Assembly (NCBI GenBank): GCA_027306915.1
Contig: DAHUYW010000006.1
Coordinates: forward strand, 1-64,000
Reading direction: 5' to 3'
Length of the DNA: 64,000 nucleotides
From: Spirochaetales bacterium
GTDB taxonomy: Bacteria; Spirochaetota; Spirochaetia; DAHUYW01
A program made the translations under genes and the position numbers. Below are positions 17,836-26,907 of this stretch, piece after piece. How positions within the stretch are numbered: position 1 is the first letter of the stretch; the number at the start of each line of letters is the position of its first letter. The notes under the pieces were generated by a model that saw nothing but the letters and a program-made list of their open reading frames with translations, did not search any database and was not told the origin of the DNA.

Positions 17836-18495
17836 CTACCAGTCCGGCACTTCGGGGGCTGGGGGGGCTTTCTCAGCAGCCTTCCAGTGCTGGTCCTCCT
17901 TTTCACGGATGAAGTCGAGCTCGCGGTTCACCTGACTCTTGTCCTTCACCACTCGTATCGGCTCGGAGGGCCCCGCCCCTCCTCCAGGCGGGTTCTCCTG
18001 GGTACGCATCTTCTGGTAGGCGAGCTCCAAGTCGATTTTCGCCGAAATGTCGGATGGGTCGATCTCGAGCGTCCGACGAAAGGCCAGGTAGGCGACTCGA
18101 TAGTGGCCTATCTCGTAGGCGAGAATCCCCTCATTGAAGAGAGTCGATCCCCTCAAAGTAGGATCGTTGGATCGCTCTGCCTTTGCCCACTCCACCGCGG
18201 CCGCCTCTCCCTCTCCCAGGGCGTGATAGACGTTCCCCAGGTCGTAGGCGGTGTAACCGGAATAGAGGCCCGACCTGCCCGCATTGAGGTAGTCGATTAT
18301 CGCATCCTGGTAGTCGCCGCGATCGTAGGCCCAGTTCCCCGACGCGACCTGGTAGTAGACCTGCGCCTTCGAGCACCCGCTCAAGGCAAGGGCCGCAATG
18401 AGAAGAGCCGCAGCCAGGAGCGCAGCCGCGAGAGAAGTCGACCCTCTCGCCGAAGGGCTCCGCAGGCTGCCGACCCCTAGAACGTGTCTCGCCAT
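17836..18495 (-). CDS. BatC-like TPR lipoprotein
   Basis: From ATG 18495 (with GAGGG about 8 nt before) the protein has 219 residues and overlaps the end of batB by 19 nt. The lipobox ALSGC follows a hydrophobic stretch, so the mature protein should be lipid-anchored. Two or three tetratricopeptide repeats follow (NWAYDRGDYQDAIIDY, ILAYEIGHYRVAYLAF), then a Pro/Gly-rich linker and a charged tail. TPR proteins of Bat operons are presumed scaffolds for the von Willebrand domain proteins encoded upstream. Confidence 0.8.
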   Translation of the reverse strand: MARHVLGVGSLRSPSARGSTSLAAALLAAALLIAALALSGCSKAQVYYQVASGNWAYDRGDYQDAIIDYLNAGRSGLYSGYTAYDLGNVYHALGEGEAAAVEWAKAERSNDPTLRGSTLFNEGILAYEIGHYRVAYLAFRRTLEIDPSDISAKIDLELAYQKMRTQENPPGGGAGPSEPIRVVKDKSQVNRELDFIREKEDQHWKAAEKAPPAPEVPDW

Positions 18496-19463
18496 CGCAC
18501 CACCCTCACGCTTACGAACATCGCGAGACACAGCAAGGCGAGAGCGAGGAAGCTGCGGTACTGGTCGCGCGGCTCGAACCGAAACACCACCTCCCCCGCC
18601 CCTCCGCCCGGCCGATTCACGATCGCGGTCAGCTTCGTGAGGAGCAGGGGATCGTCAAGCGAAAGCACCTCGCCTCCGCTCGTCGAGGCGATACGCCCAA
18701 GGAGAGGATCATTCACGCGGGTTATTACCCGGTCGCCGTTACGCTCCACGACGAACTTTCCTCCCCCGATCGGAATCGGCGCTCCGGCAGCAGTTCCCGC
18801 CGCGATCGCGTAGATCGGAATCGAGCGCGCCGCCGCCCTGCGGGCGGCCGCCTCCGCGACTCCGGAGAGGGCTCCGCCGTCCGTGAAGAGCAGGATCATC
18901 TTCTTGTCCGCGTCGCGGAGGGAGAGGGACGCGAGGGCGGCGTCGATGCCCTTTTCGATGTCGGTTCCCGGCGAGGTGAGCACCCCGGGGCCGATCGACC
19001 GGAGAAATGAGGAGATCACATCGGTGTCCTCGGTGAGGGGAATCACCTGAACTCCGATCCCCTTGAAGACGACGACCGAAAAGCGGCTTCGCTTTGCCCT
19101 TTCGAGGAGCCCCTGGATAACCCCCGCCGTCCGCGCGAGGCGCGACGGATAGACATCCTGGGCGAGCATGCTCCGCGAAACATCGATCGCGAGTGCCACG
19201 TCGCTTCCGAGATAGCGCTCGCTCACCGGGTAGCGCCCCCATGAGATCCCCGAGAGCGCGAGGATTGCAAAGACGCAGAAGAGCACGAAGGTGAGACCCG
19301 AGAAGAATGCCTTCACGACGTACACGTTGAGCAATCGCTCGGAGCGCCATGCCCCTCCAAGAGCTCGGATGTCCCGAGCTCCCGAAAGGTAGCGCCGCCA
19401 CAGGATAACCAGCACCGGGACGAGAACGAAGAGATACAAGAGCCCGGTGGGGTAGGCAATCAT
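18477..19463 (-). CDS. batB: BatB-like von Willebrand factor A domain membrane protein
   Basis: A 328-residue protein with a short N-terminal helix, a second helix (about 52-75), a VWA domain (about 88-270) and a C-terminal helix. The metal site motif DxSxS is intact (Asp94, Ser96, Ser98 in DVSRS), with TDGG later in the domain, so it should bind a divalent metal. Its ATG overlaps the batA stop in ATGA. It is paired with BatA, as is usual. Confidence 0.88.
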   Translation of the reverse strand: MIAYPTGLLYLFVLVPVLVILWRRYLSGARDIRALGGAWRSERLLNVYVVKAFFSGLTFVLFCVFAILALSGISWGRYPVSERYLGSDVALAIDVSRSMLAQDVYPSRLARTAGVIQGLLERAKRSRFSVVVFKGIGVQVIPLTEDTDVISSFLRSIGPGVLTSPGTDIEKGIDAALASLSLRDADKKMILLFTDGGALSGVAEAAARRAAARSIPIYAIAAGTAAGAPIPIGGGKFVVERNGDRVITRVNDPLLGRIASTSGGEVLSLDDPLLLTKLTAIVNRPGGGAGEVVFRFEPRDQYRSFLALALLCLAMFVSVRVVRWRDTF

Positions 19464-20464
19464 ACGATCACCTCGCGGAGGAGCGCCTTCCGCACCACGA
19501 AATCGCCGAGAACGCACAGGAGCCCGAGGATTATGAAAATCCGATGGTTCGGGGTCGTGGTCGTACGGATAGTGACTCGCTGCTCGGTGCTCTCGATCGA
19601 ATCGATGGCCTTGAGAATACCCTCGAGTGCATCGCTGTTCGACGCGCCGAAGTAGCGCCCGCCGGTCGTCTCCGCGATGTTCTGCAGAAGTCGTGCATCG
19701 TATGCGCCGCTCAACACGCCGCTGTATCGTTTGCCGGTCTCCGGATCGGTGTATTCGATCGGAGCCTCTCCGCTTCCGCCGATCCCGATGGCATAGATTC
19801 GGATCCCGAGGTCGGCCGCGATCGTGGCGGCCTGCAGGGGTTGGATCGTACCCGCGTTGTTTTCGCCGTCGGTCAACAGGATGATGATTCGTTGTTTCGC
19901 CGTGCTGTCCCGCAGATGCAGGCTGGCCACCGCGATCCCCATACCGATGGCGGTGCCGTTGCCAAGGGTGCCGGGATGGAGACCTGCAAGCTCGTCGAGA
20001 AGCGTTCGGTAGTCCAGAGTCGGCGGAACGCGAAGAACCGCCTCCTTGGCGAAGGTCACCAGTCCGATCGCATCGTTTTCGCGTCGGTGAACGAAGTCCA
20101 CAATCACCTGCTTGGCCGCCTGGTAGCGGCTTTCTTTTCCGAAGTCCTGCGCGAACATGCTCGGCGACTCGTCGAGGGCAAAGACGATATCCAAGCCGCG
20201 CGACAAGAAGATCCGCTCGCGGGTGGTCGAGACCGGCCCCGACAGGGCGAGTATGAGGAAAGCGACCCCCGTCCAGAAGGAGAGCGACCCCAGGAAGAGG
20301 AGCGCCTTCATCCACCGATCGGGCCGGTCGAATCCGCCGCCTCTCCAGACCGTGAATGGAAAAGCGATGCGGCCGCCTCTCCCGCGCCGAAAATGGCGCA
20401 GGTAGATCGCGAAGGGAAGAAGCACGAGGAGCGCGAGATAGCCGGGTGTCTCAAAGCTGAGCAT
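19460..20464 (-). CDS. batA: BatA-like von Willebrand factor A domain membrane protein
   Basis: From ATG 20464 the product has 334 residues. Helices lie at about 7-22, 53-76 and at the C terminus (about 308-325), with a VWA domain between. The metal ion site shows Asp98, Ser100 and Ser102 (DESPS) and TDGEN. The start lies inside the last codons of the preceding gene, with GGAG six nt before it. BatA and BatB are paralogues that likely form a membrane complex assembled or remodelled by the MoxR ATPase. Confidence 0.88.
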   Translation of the reverse strand: MLSFETPGYLALLVLLPFAIYLRHFRRGRGGRIAFPFTVWRGGGFDRPDRWMKALLFLGSLSFWTGVAFLILALSGPVSTTRERIFLSRGLDIVFALDESPSMFAQDFGKESRYQAAKQVIVDFVHRRENDAIGLVTFAKEAVLRVPPTLDYRTLLDELAGLHPGTLGNGTAIGMGIAVASLHLRDSTAKQRIIILLTDGENNAGTIQPLQAATIAADLGIRIYAIGIGGSGEAPIEYTDPETGKRYSGVLSGAYDARLLQNIAETTGGRYFGASNSDALEGILKAIDSIESTEQRVTIRTTTTPNHRIFIILGLLCVLGDFVVRKALLREVIV

Positions 20465-21383
20465 GCACGACTCCGCCCTTCCGCCGGGCCTCGCGCTCGG
20501 AACGGGCACGCGCCTCGATCGCCTCCGCCGCCACGCGCACGCGGCCCGCATCCCGCATGAGGATTTCCGGGCCCGCCTCCATCCCGGCGAACTTGACACT
20601 GTCGGCAAACTGCATCACCTCGACGGTCGCCCTGACCTCGGGCAGATTCGGAAGGGCCCGCTCGGTGAGGGGCGCGAACTCTCGGGCGGTCGCCGTGAGA
20701 TAGTCAGGCACAACTCGCTTGCTCATGTAGAGTCGAAGCTCGTCGCACACGAGGATATAGAAACCGCGTGCATCGTCAAAACCCTCTCCGCGATCGAGCC
20801 TGGCGAGCGCCGCCCGCAGTCTCACCCAGGGGCGCTCGAACTCCCGTCGATCGACAAGATGAGCGACAAGCCTGCGCGCGCCGCGTATTGAAAAGAAGAC
20901 GAGGGGTGGCACGCCAAAGAGCACTGCGATGAGCAGTGCGAGCACAAGCCCGCTTCCCGGCAGGAAGAGCTGGCCTTTCGGCTCGCTCAAGGCGGTATGA
21001 CCCGCCGAGATAAGCGAGGAGGTCCGCACCTTGAGCCCGGTGAGAATCACGCCACCAAGACGGATCGCAGGAAGCTCGCGCTCTCCGGGAGCGTAGGATT
21101 CGAAGAGGATCCGCACCTCTGCCTCGGTGTCAAGCTTCCGAACGGTCACCCCTTCTATGTGGAGATAGGGATCGCGGGGCAGCTGCTGCGGGGCGGCGAC
21201 GCTCCGTCCCTTGTCCGGCTGGATGAGCAGCCGAAGCTCTACCCGGTCGCCGACGTAGAAGGTCGGCGGGATGACAAGCGAGCGGATGAGGGTGTATCCC
21301 TCCTGGGCGGCGAGGTGGCGCGAGGGCAGAGCAAGCAGGGCCGCAGCAGCCGCGACGACTGCGAAGAGTGCGCGCATGGCCAT
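20451..21383 (-). CDS. Bat operon membrane protein, BatD/DUF4381-like
   Basis: About 310 residues from ATG 21383 (another ATG at 21377 is equally possible). A signal peptide ends near LPSRHLAAQ, followed by an extracytoplasmic domain (YTLIRSLVIPPTFYVGDRVEL), one membrane helix (LVLALLIAVLFGVPPLVFF) and a cytoplasmic helical domain similar to the C terminus of DUF4381 proteins. Genes of this type lie between DUF58 and batA in Bat clusters. Function is unknown; a role in presenting or inserting the VWA proteins is inference. Confidence 0.7.
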   Translation of the reverse strand: MAMRALFAVVAAAAALLALPSRHLAAQEGYTLIRSLVIPPTFYVGDRVELRLLIQPDKGRSVAAPQQLPRDPYLHIEGVTVRKLDTEAEVRILFESYAPGERELPAIRLGGVILTGLKVRTSSLISAGHTALSEPKGQLFLPGSGLVLALLIAVLFGVPPLVFFSIRGARRLVAHLVDRREFERPWVRLRAALARLDRGEGFDDARGFYILVCDELRLYMSKRVVPDYLTATAREFAPLTERALPNLPEVRATVEVMQFADSVKFAGMEAGPEILMRDAGRVRVAAEAIEARARSEREARRKGGVVHAQL

Positions 21384-21403
21384 CCCCGAGAGGCCGGCGA
21401 CCG

Positions 21404-22273
21404 TCACCTGCGCCTCCTGCGCTCGAAAAAGGCGATGAGCTCTTTCGCGGGGTCGCCCCCGGTGTCGAGGGTGAGGAGGTCGATCCCGCGCCGGGCGAAG
21501 CCCTCCTCCCACTGAAGGCGATTGGCGCTCCAGTAGGAGCGGTAGGCGTCGCGGAAGGCCTTGGAGCCCCCTCGCGCGAGGAGGATCTTATCACTCTCGG
21601 CGTCCGCGAGCTCGAGGAGACCGGTCCGCGGAAACTCGAGGTCCAGCGGGTCGACGAGCATGGCCGCGATGACGTCGTGGCGACGCGCAAGCAGCGTAAG
21701 CTCACGCCAGACGACCGGCGTCTTGAAGTCCGACAGAAGGACGCATATCCCGCGCCGCTTCATGGACTCGAGGGCGGTCCGCACCGCCAGCGGGAGATCC
21801 GAGCCGCCTCCCTTGGGCTCGAGGGTCAGCAGATCATGAACCAGGCGCGCCGCGTGCTTTCGTCCCTTACGCGGGGGAACCCACTTCTCGATGCGATCGG
21901 AGAAGAACAGGGCGCCGACGCGGTCGTTGTTCTGCACCGCCGCTACGCAGAGCAGACCAGCGACAAGCGATGCGAGCTCGCGCTTGGTCGCCGTCGAGCC
22001 GCTCGTGAGCGAGGCCGATACGTCAACCACCAGCGAGAGGATGAGCTCGCGCTCCTCGCGAAAGACCTTGGTGTAGGGGCTCGCCATGCGGGAGCTCACG
22101 TTCCAGTCGATGAGCCTCGCGTCGTCGCCGTAGACATATTCCCTGACTTCGTCGAACTCGATTCCGAAGCCTCGAAAGACCGAGCGATAGTCGCCCGAGA
22201 GGATTCCCTCCACCAGCTTCGACGAGACAAGATGAAGATTCTTGACGCTTCGAAAGAAGTTCTTGCGCTCCAT
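21404..22273 (-). CDS. DUF58 domain protein (VWA-like)
   Basis: The 289-residue protein has no membrane helix. It carries the DUF58 signature GDYRSVFRGFGIEFDEVREY followed by DDARLIDWNVSSR, and a degenerate VWA fold (SLVVDVSASL). It is the usual partner of MoxR ATPases, whose gene directly precedes it with only 2 nt between. It presumably connects MoxR to the membrane Bat proteins. The C terminus ends in a run of arginines. Confidence 0.88.
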   Translation of the reverse strand: MERKNFFRSVKNLHLVSSKLVEGILSGDYRSVFRGFGIEFDEVREYVYGDDARLIDWNVSSRMASPYTKVFREERELILSLVVDVSASLTSGSTATKRELASLVAGLLCVAAVQNNDRVGALFFSDRIEKWVPPRKGRKHAARLVHDLLTLEPKGGGSDLPLAVRTALESMKRRGICVLLSDFKTPVVWRELTLLARRHDVIAAMLVDPLDLEFPRTGLLELADAESDKILLARGGSKAFRDAYRSYWSANRLQWEEGFARRGIDLLTLDTGGDPAKELIAFFERRRRR

Positions 22274-22275
22274 GC

Positions 22276-23256
22276 TTACGGGACGGGCACGGCGTGGAGG
22301 ATTTGGCGCACCACGTCGTCCGGCGTCAGCTCCTCGGACTCGGCCTCGTAGGAGAGAATGATCCGATGCCGCAAGACGCTCAAGGCGACTGCCTTCACGT
22401 CGTCGGGGAGCACGTAGCCTCGCCCATCGAAGAGGGCATTCACCTTCGCGCACCGGTAGAGGAAGATCGAGGCGCGGGTCGATGCCCCGTATTCGACGAA
22501 GCGTACGAAAGAGTGCCGCGCCTTATCGCGCTCGCGGGACGCCGCAACTATGCCGACGACGTACTCCTCGATTCGCTCATCCACCCTCACCGAGGCAGCC
22601 GCGGCCTGCAACTCGCCCAGCTCAGCCGGCGTGAGCACCTTGCGCACGGGGATCTCGCGCTCTACCCCCATCCTCTTGAGAATCTGGAGCTCGCCCGCGG
22701 TGTCGGGGTAGCTCACGATGATCTTGAGCAGAAAACGATCGAGCTCGGCCTCCGGGAGCGGATAGGTTCCCTCGTGCTCGATGGGATTCTGTGTTGCGAG
22801 CACAAAGAATGGGGACTCGAGAATGTAGGTCTTGTCGCCGATAGTTACCTGCCGCTCCTGCATCGCTTCCAGGAGCGCCGCTTGGACCTTTGCAGGAGCC
22901 CGATTGATCTCATCGGCAAGGATGATGTTTGCGAAGATCGGCCCCTTTCGAGCCACGAACTCACCGGTCTGCTGCCGGTACATCATCGTGCCGATGAGGT
23001 CTGCCGGCAGAAGATCCGGCGTGAACTGAATGCGCTTGAAGTGAGTGTCGAGGACCTCCGCAAGAGTCTTCACCGCGAGAGTCTTCGCGAGACCGGGCAC
23101 CCCCTCGAGCAGGACGTGCCCTCCTGCGACCAGCGCCATGAGAAGTCCGTCGATCATATCCCGCTGACCGATCACTCGTTCGCCGATCTCCGCCCGCAGC
23201 CGATCGACGGCTTGATGCGCCTCTTCGATGCGTGTCTCCGAAAGCTCCCTGCTCAT
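22276..23256 (-). CDS. MoxR family AAA+ ATPase
   Basis: A 326-residue AAA+ ATPase of the MoxR branch. Walker A is GVPGLAKT, Walker B is ILADEINRAPAKVQ, and sensor 1 is ATQNPIEHEGTYPLPEAELDRF, the hallmark MoxR segment. It likely acts as a chaperone that activates VWA-domain proteins. It heads the operon MoxR-DUF58-(BatD/DUF4381-like)-batA-batB-batC-batD. Confidence 0.93.
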   Translation of the reverse strand: MSRELSETRIEEAHQAVDRLRAEIGERVIGQRDMIDGLLMALVAGGHVLLEGVPGLAKTLAVKTLAEVLDTHFKRIQFTPDLLPADLIGTMMYRQQTGEFVARKGPIFANIILADEINRAPAKVQAALLEAMQERQVTIGDKTYILESPFFVLATQNPIEHEGTYPLPEAELDRFLLKIIVSYPDTAGELQILKRMGVEREIPVRKVLTPAELGELQAAAASVRVDERIEEYVVGIVAASRERDKARHSFVRFVEYGASTRASIFLYRCAKVNALFDGRGYVLPDDVKAVALSVLRHRIILSYEAESEELTPDDVVRQILHAVPVP

Positions 23257-23277
23257 TCCTTCCTCGCTTGTGCCTCG

Positions 23278-24555
23278 TCAGGTGCGATAGTCTGCGTTTT
23301 CGCGGACATAATCGTAGGAGAGATCGCTTCCGATGACCTGGGCTCTTGCCTGTCCGGCCGCCAGGTCGACGATGATGTCAACCGTCCGGTCGTGCTCGGG
23401 GTAGGGCTTCTTTGGATCGAACTGCCCTGCCTTGAGATAAGCGGAGAGGCGCTCCTCGGTCACCGCGTTCAGCCGAAAGCTACCCTCCGAGAAAATGACC
23501 GCATCGCCAAGGCGAAGTCGAATCTTCGAAAGGACCACCTCGGCGCCGTGGCTGCCCAGATAATCGCCGATCGCCATGACAAGCCGACCGACATTGGGAT
23601 CGTTGCCGAAGACCGCCGTCTTCACGAGCGGCGAATTGATGATCGCCTTTGCGAGGCCGAGAGCGAGACCCTCGTTTGGCGCCCCGCTCACGGAGACCCG
23701 GATGACATGCGCGGTCCCCTCGCCGTTTCGCACGATGTCCTCAACAAGCTCCGCGCAAACCGCCGCAAGCGCTTCCTCGAACTGGCGTGGGGAGACCCCC
23801 CGGCGCTTGCGCGAGCTGAAGGCGAGGAGGGTGTCGCTCGTGCTCTGATCGCTGTCGATCGAGATGCGATTGAAGGTGCGCTCGCCGACCCGCCCGAGTG
23901 ACTCCTGGAGATCGTCTCGCTTGATGTCGAGATCCGTCAGCACGAAGGCGAGCATGGTTGCCATGTTCGGCTCTATCATCCCCGCTCCCTTTGCGGCTGC
24001 GACGATCCTGCCCTCGCCCACCGTGGTCGAGCGAACCTTGGGGAAACGGTCGGTCGTCATGATCCCGGTGGCGAACTCTGCCATGGAATCGGCCTTAAGC
24101 GAGGCAACGAGAGGCGGAATCGCCTCCAGCATCTCCTCCACGGGGAGGCCCCAGCCGATGATGCCGGTCGATGCCGGGAAATAGTCGTCATGGTCGCCGC
24201 CGGCTATTTCCGCTAGGCGGGAGAGGATCCTTTCGGCGTCCTGCTCTCCGCCCTGGGTGCAGACGTTCGAGATTTTGTTGTTCACGAGAACCCCGCGCGT
24301 GAAGGGCATGGAGAGTCTCTTTCGTCCTATTATAACCGGATGGCCGGGGAAGGCGTTGCGAGTGAAGATACCCGCGAACGAAGGGCTCGGATCGTCGAGG
24401 AGGAGAAGCGAAAGATTCATCGTATAGGGATTCTCTATCGATCGCTCCCGCGGCCGAAAGGTGAATGAGGTCCTGCCGGCGCGAAACCCGGCAGGAAGCG
24501 AAGCGCGCGCCTCGAGTGCAGCAAGGTAGTCTCCGGTCGACGCGTAGGTTTCCAT
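23278..24555 (-). CDS. argJ: Bifunctional glutamate N-acetyltransferase / amino-acid acetyltransferase
   Basis: The 425-residue protein shows the ArgJ core KGAGMIEPNMATMLAF, where the Thr after MA is the self-cleavage and catalytic nucleophile that splits the precursor into alpha and beta chains. It transfers acetyl groups between ornithine and glutamate, and may also use acetyl-CoA, in arginine synthesis. No other arg gene is nearby. There is no visible Shine-Dalgarno sequence; a promoter ends 7 nt before the ATG, which suggests a leaderless mRNA. It is divergent from the PHP phosphatase. Confidence 0.93.
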   Translation of the reverse strand: METYASTGDYLAALEARASLPAGFRAGRTSFTFRPRERSIENPYTMNLSLLLLDDPSPSFAGIFTRNAFPGHPVIIGRKRLSMPFTRGVLVNNKISNVCTQGGEQDAERILSRLAEIAGGDHDDYFPASTGIIGWGLPVEEMLEAIPPLVASLKADSMAEFATGIMTTDRFPKVRSTTVGEGRIVAAAKGAGMIEPNMATMLAFVLTDLDIKRDDLQESLGRVGERTFNRISIDSDQSTSDTLLAFSSRKRRGVSPRQFEEALAAVCAELVEDIVRNGEGTAHVIRVSVSGAPNEGLALGLAKAIINSPLVKTAVFGNDPNVGRLVMAIGDYLGSHGAEVVLSKIRLRLGDAVIFSEGSFRLNAVTEERLSAYLKAGQFDPKKPYPEHDRTVDIIVDLAAGQARAQVIGSDLSYDYVRENADYRT

Positions 24556-24561
24556 TGATAC

Positions 24562-24590
24562 CTTATATACCGAGCCTCAACCGGTTGCAA
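24562..24590 (-). promoter_or_regulatory. argJ promoter (possibly leaderless)
   Basis: On the minus strand TTGCAA (24585-24590) and TATAAG (24562-24567) are 17 nt apart. Only 6 nt separate the -10 from the argJ ATG at 24555, so the expected start site is at or next to the A of the ATG. Confidence 0.5.
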
Positions 24591-24608
24591 GATGAGAGCG
24601 GACCACCG

Positions 24609-24637
24609 ATGACTGGCGCGCCCATCTGCATTATAGT
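24609..24637 (+). promoter_or_regulatory. Promoter of the PHP phosphatase gene (possibly leaderless)
   Basis: ATGACT (24609-24614) and TATAGT (24632-24637) are 17 nt apart; the ATG follows 6 nt after the -10. No Shine-Dalgarno sequence fits in the gap. Confidence 0.45.
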
Positions 24638-24643
24638 ACGCCC

Positions 24644-25486
24644 ATGGTCTCGACCAACTACCATTCGCACTGCTACCTCGACGACGGCGAAGGCCGACTC
24701 GCGGAATACGCTGAACAGGCCCTTGCTCTCGGTCTCGCCGCCCTGGGCTTCTCGTGCCACGCTCCCCTGCCCTTTCCCTGCGACTGGGTCTTGAGCGAGG
24801 AGAGCTTCGTCGTTTACGCACAGGAAGCCGTCGCGCTCAAAAGGCGCTATGCTCCGCACCTGCAGATCTACCTCGGGCTGGAGATCGACTACATTCGCGG
24901 TCTCTACGGTCCCACAGACCCAACGGTGAAGGCGAGGGGCTTGGACTACACGATTGGATCGGTCCACTTCCTCGACGGCGCATCAAGCGGCGAGCACATC
25001 GAGATCGACGGGTCCACCCAGAAGTACGCCCATTGTCTAGCCTCCGCGTTCGGCGGCGACATTCGCGGTATGGTTCGAGAGTATTACACGCTCGTGCGGG
25101 AGATGGTTGCCGACAGCACGCCTGATATCGTCGGCCACTTCGACGTGATAAAGAAAAACAATCCGCGCGGCTCCTACTTCTCGGAGACTGACCAGTGGTA
25201 TCGCGACGAGGTGCGGCGCGCCCTCGAGTCGGTCGCGGCCTCGGGGTCGATCCTCGAGGTAAACACCGGCGGCCTCGCTCGTGGAAGGACCGACTCCGTC
25301 TACCCAAGCCCCTGGATTCTCGCCGAGGCCGCAGAGCTCGGCATACCGACCAACATCAACTCCGACGCGCATGATCCGAAGAAGCTCACCTACTTCTTCG
25401 AGGAGGCCCGCGCACTCCTGCGGCAGAGCGGCTACCGCGAGCGGATGGTTCTCCTCGACGGCAGGTGGCAGATGGTCGAGCTGTAG
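24644..25486 (+). CDS. hisK: PHP-domain histidinol-phosphatase
   Basis: A 280-residue protein of the PHP family, HisK (Bacillus HisJ) type. Metal-binding motifs are HSH near residue 7 (NYHSHCYLDDG), the GLEIDY glutamate segment, GSVHFLDG and the C-terminal NSDAHD. It should dephosphorylate histidinol phosphate, the second last step of histidine synthesis. No other his gene is nearby, so a different phosphate ester cannot be excluded. It is divergent from argJ, making a small amino-acid synthesis pair. Confidence 0.85.
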   Translation: MVSTNYHSHCYLDDGEGRLAEYAEQALALGLAALGFSCHAPLPFPCDWVLSEESFVVYAQEAVALKRRYAPHLQIYLGLEIDYIRGLYGPTDPTVKARGLDYTIGSVHFLDGASSGEHIEIDGSTQKYAHCLASAFGGDIRGMVREYYTLVREMVADSTPDIVGHFDVIKKNNPRGSYFSETDQWYRDEVRRALESVAASGSILEVNTGGLARGRTDSVYPSPWILAEAAELGIPTNINSDAHDPKKLTYFFEEARALLRQSGYRERMVLLDGRWQMVEL

Positions 25487-25511
25487 GGCGGACGCGTCCA
25501 AGCAGCCGCGG

Positions 25512-26819
25512 TCACGTCGCTGGTTTCTTCGCCCGCATGGCATCAGCTATCCGCTCCATCTGTGCATGGAGGGACTTGATATCGAAGACAAAGAACAACG
25601 ATGCGATCCACAGGAAGATGGCGCACGGGATCCAGAAACCAGCCGACACGCTGATTGCGGTCCCGAGGCCGAACGATACCGACATGAGGCCGGCGACATA
25701 CTTGCCGATTCCCGTCCCGACCGAGTCGGTCAGATTGAAAATTGAAAAGATGGCCCCGCGGTTCTCGGGGACATTCGTGTCGAGAAGCATGGTCCGCATG
25801 TTGGGGCCGGTCATCGAGGCGAAGAAGGCCGCGCTGAAGCCCAACACCAGAGTCCACAGGAGCGTTCCGCCGGGGAGGGCAATGAAGAGGTAGAGCGTGA
25901 AGCCGGCTCCGACCAGGGTCGTCGCCGAGCAGAACTGCGGGAGCCACCTTGGATTGCGCTTGAAGAGGACGCCGCCGAAGAGACCGCCGAGGATCGTTCC
26001 CGCCACGTTGCCGAGCCCGAAGAGGAGGAACGCGGTTGTCGCCTGCTCGATGGAAAGCTGCTTGCTCTCATTGAGAAACTTCACGATGAAGAGCGGTATC
26101 GCTCCCCACGGCACCGTACCGAGAATGCCTTGAATAAAAAGAAAGAGGTTCGTACGAACGCGGAAGAGCCGGAGATAGTCGCGGAGCTTGATCGTCCGCG
26201 GGTAGAGGTATCCCTCCTGAATGAGGGATTCGACCGAGGCCTCGACAGCTCCGCGCTTGGGCTCGCGAACCACGAGGTAGAACACCAGGAGCACGATGAG
26301 CGTCGGAACCGAGACTATGACGAAGGGCAGGCGCCAGCCGAGCGTCGGTCCGAGATACCCGCTCACGAGCTGGCCGAGAATCTGGCCTATCCCCATCACT
26401 GTCGTCATCCAGGCGACCGCGGAGGCCCGCTCCCTCTCGTCGTAGAGATCGCCGAGAAACGAGAAGATCACGGGAAACGATGCACCGACTCCAAATCCGG
26501 TGAGGATGCGATAGGCAAAAAACTGGGCGTAATTCTGGGAGAAGGCGGTAAGAAAGCAGGGGATCTCGCTCACGAGCACCGAAAGGGTGAAGAGCATCTT
26601 TCGGTTCCACTTGTCCGAGAGGTAGCCGATGACGAGGCTGACGACTGCGCCGAGAATCGTGAACAAGCCGCTCATGAGGCCGATGTCGGCATCGTTAACC
26701 CGGAACTCCTGTTCGATCGCGCCAAGGGTCGAATTGATGAGGTTTTGGTCGGCGTTGAGAAGACCGACGACCACGATCATCAGAACAAGAGCCCACGTCC
26801 TATCTCCGTTCCTGCCCAT
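25512..26819 (-). CDS. Major facilitator superfamily transporter
   Basis: The 435-residue protein has twelve predicted membrane helices and the MFS signature after helix 2 (GYLSDKWNRKMLF). The stretch GEVxxPxxxSFLGDLYDERERA-like following helix 4 and the GWRLPFVIV segment resemble the Spinster/ACS-type organic anion or sugar-derivative transporters. Substrate cannot be read from sequence. It is convergent with the PHP phosphatase (25 nt gap) and divergent from a methyltransferase. A promoter lies close to the ATG (listed separately). Confidence 0.85.
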   Translation of the reverse strand: MGRNGDRTWALVLMIVVVGLLNADQNLINSTLGAIEQEFRVNDADIGLMSGLFTILGAVVSLVIGYLSDKWNRKMLFTLSVLVSEIPCFLTAFSQNYAQFFAYRILTGFGVGASFPVIFSFLGDLYDERERASAVAWMTTVMGIGQILGQLVSGYLGPTLGWRLPFVIVSVPTLIVLLVFYLVVREPKRGAVEASVESLIQEGYLYPRTIKLRDYLRLFRVRTNLFLFIQGILGTVPWGAIPLFIVKFLNESKQLSIEQATTAFLLFGLGNVAGTILGGLFGGVLFKRNPRWLPQFCSATTLVGAGFTLYLFIALPGGTLLWTLVLGFSAAFFASMTGPNMRTMLLDTNVPENRGAIFSIFNLTDSVGTGIGKYVAGLMSVSFGLGTAISVSAGFWIPCAIFLWIASLFFVFDIKSLHAQMERIADAMRAKKPAT

Positions 26820-26828
26820 AGTGTCACA

Positions 26829-26857
26829 ATTGTACGTTGCCGCAGGTCAGGCCGCAA
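26829..26857 (-). promoter_or_regulatory. MFS gene promoter
   Basis: TTGCGG (26852-26857) and TACAAT (26829-26834) on the minus strand are 17 nt apart. The ATG at 26819 follows 9 nt after the -10, leaving a 5' leader of only about 2-3 nt and no Shine-Dalgarno sequence. Confidence 0.5.
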
Positions 26858-26894
26858 TCGCCTTTTTTTGATGACGCTCCAGAGGACGGATCGC

Positions 26895-26900
26895 TATATT
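26895..26900 (+). promoter_or_regulatory. -10 element directly before the methyltransferase gene
   Basis: TATATT lies 7 nt before the ATG at 26908, again too close for a ribosome-binding site. The best -35 is ATGACG (26871-26876) at 18 nt spacing, so the promoter is less certain than its neighbours. Confidence 0.4.
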
Positions 26901-26907
26901 TTGCGCA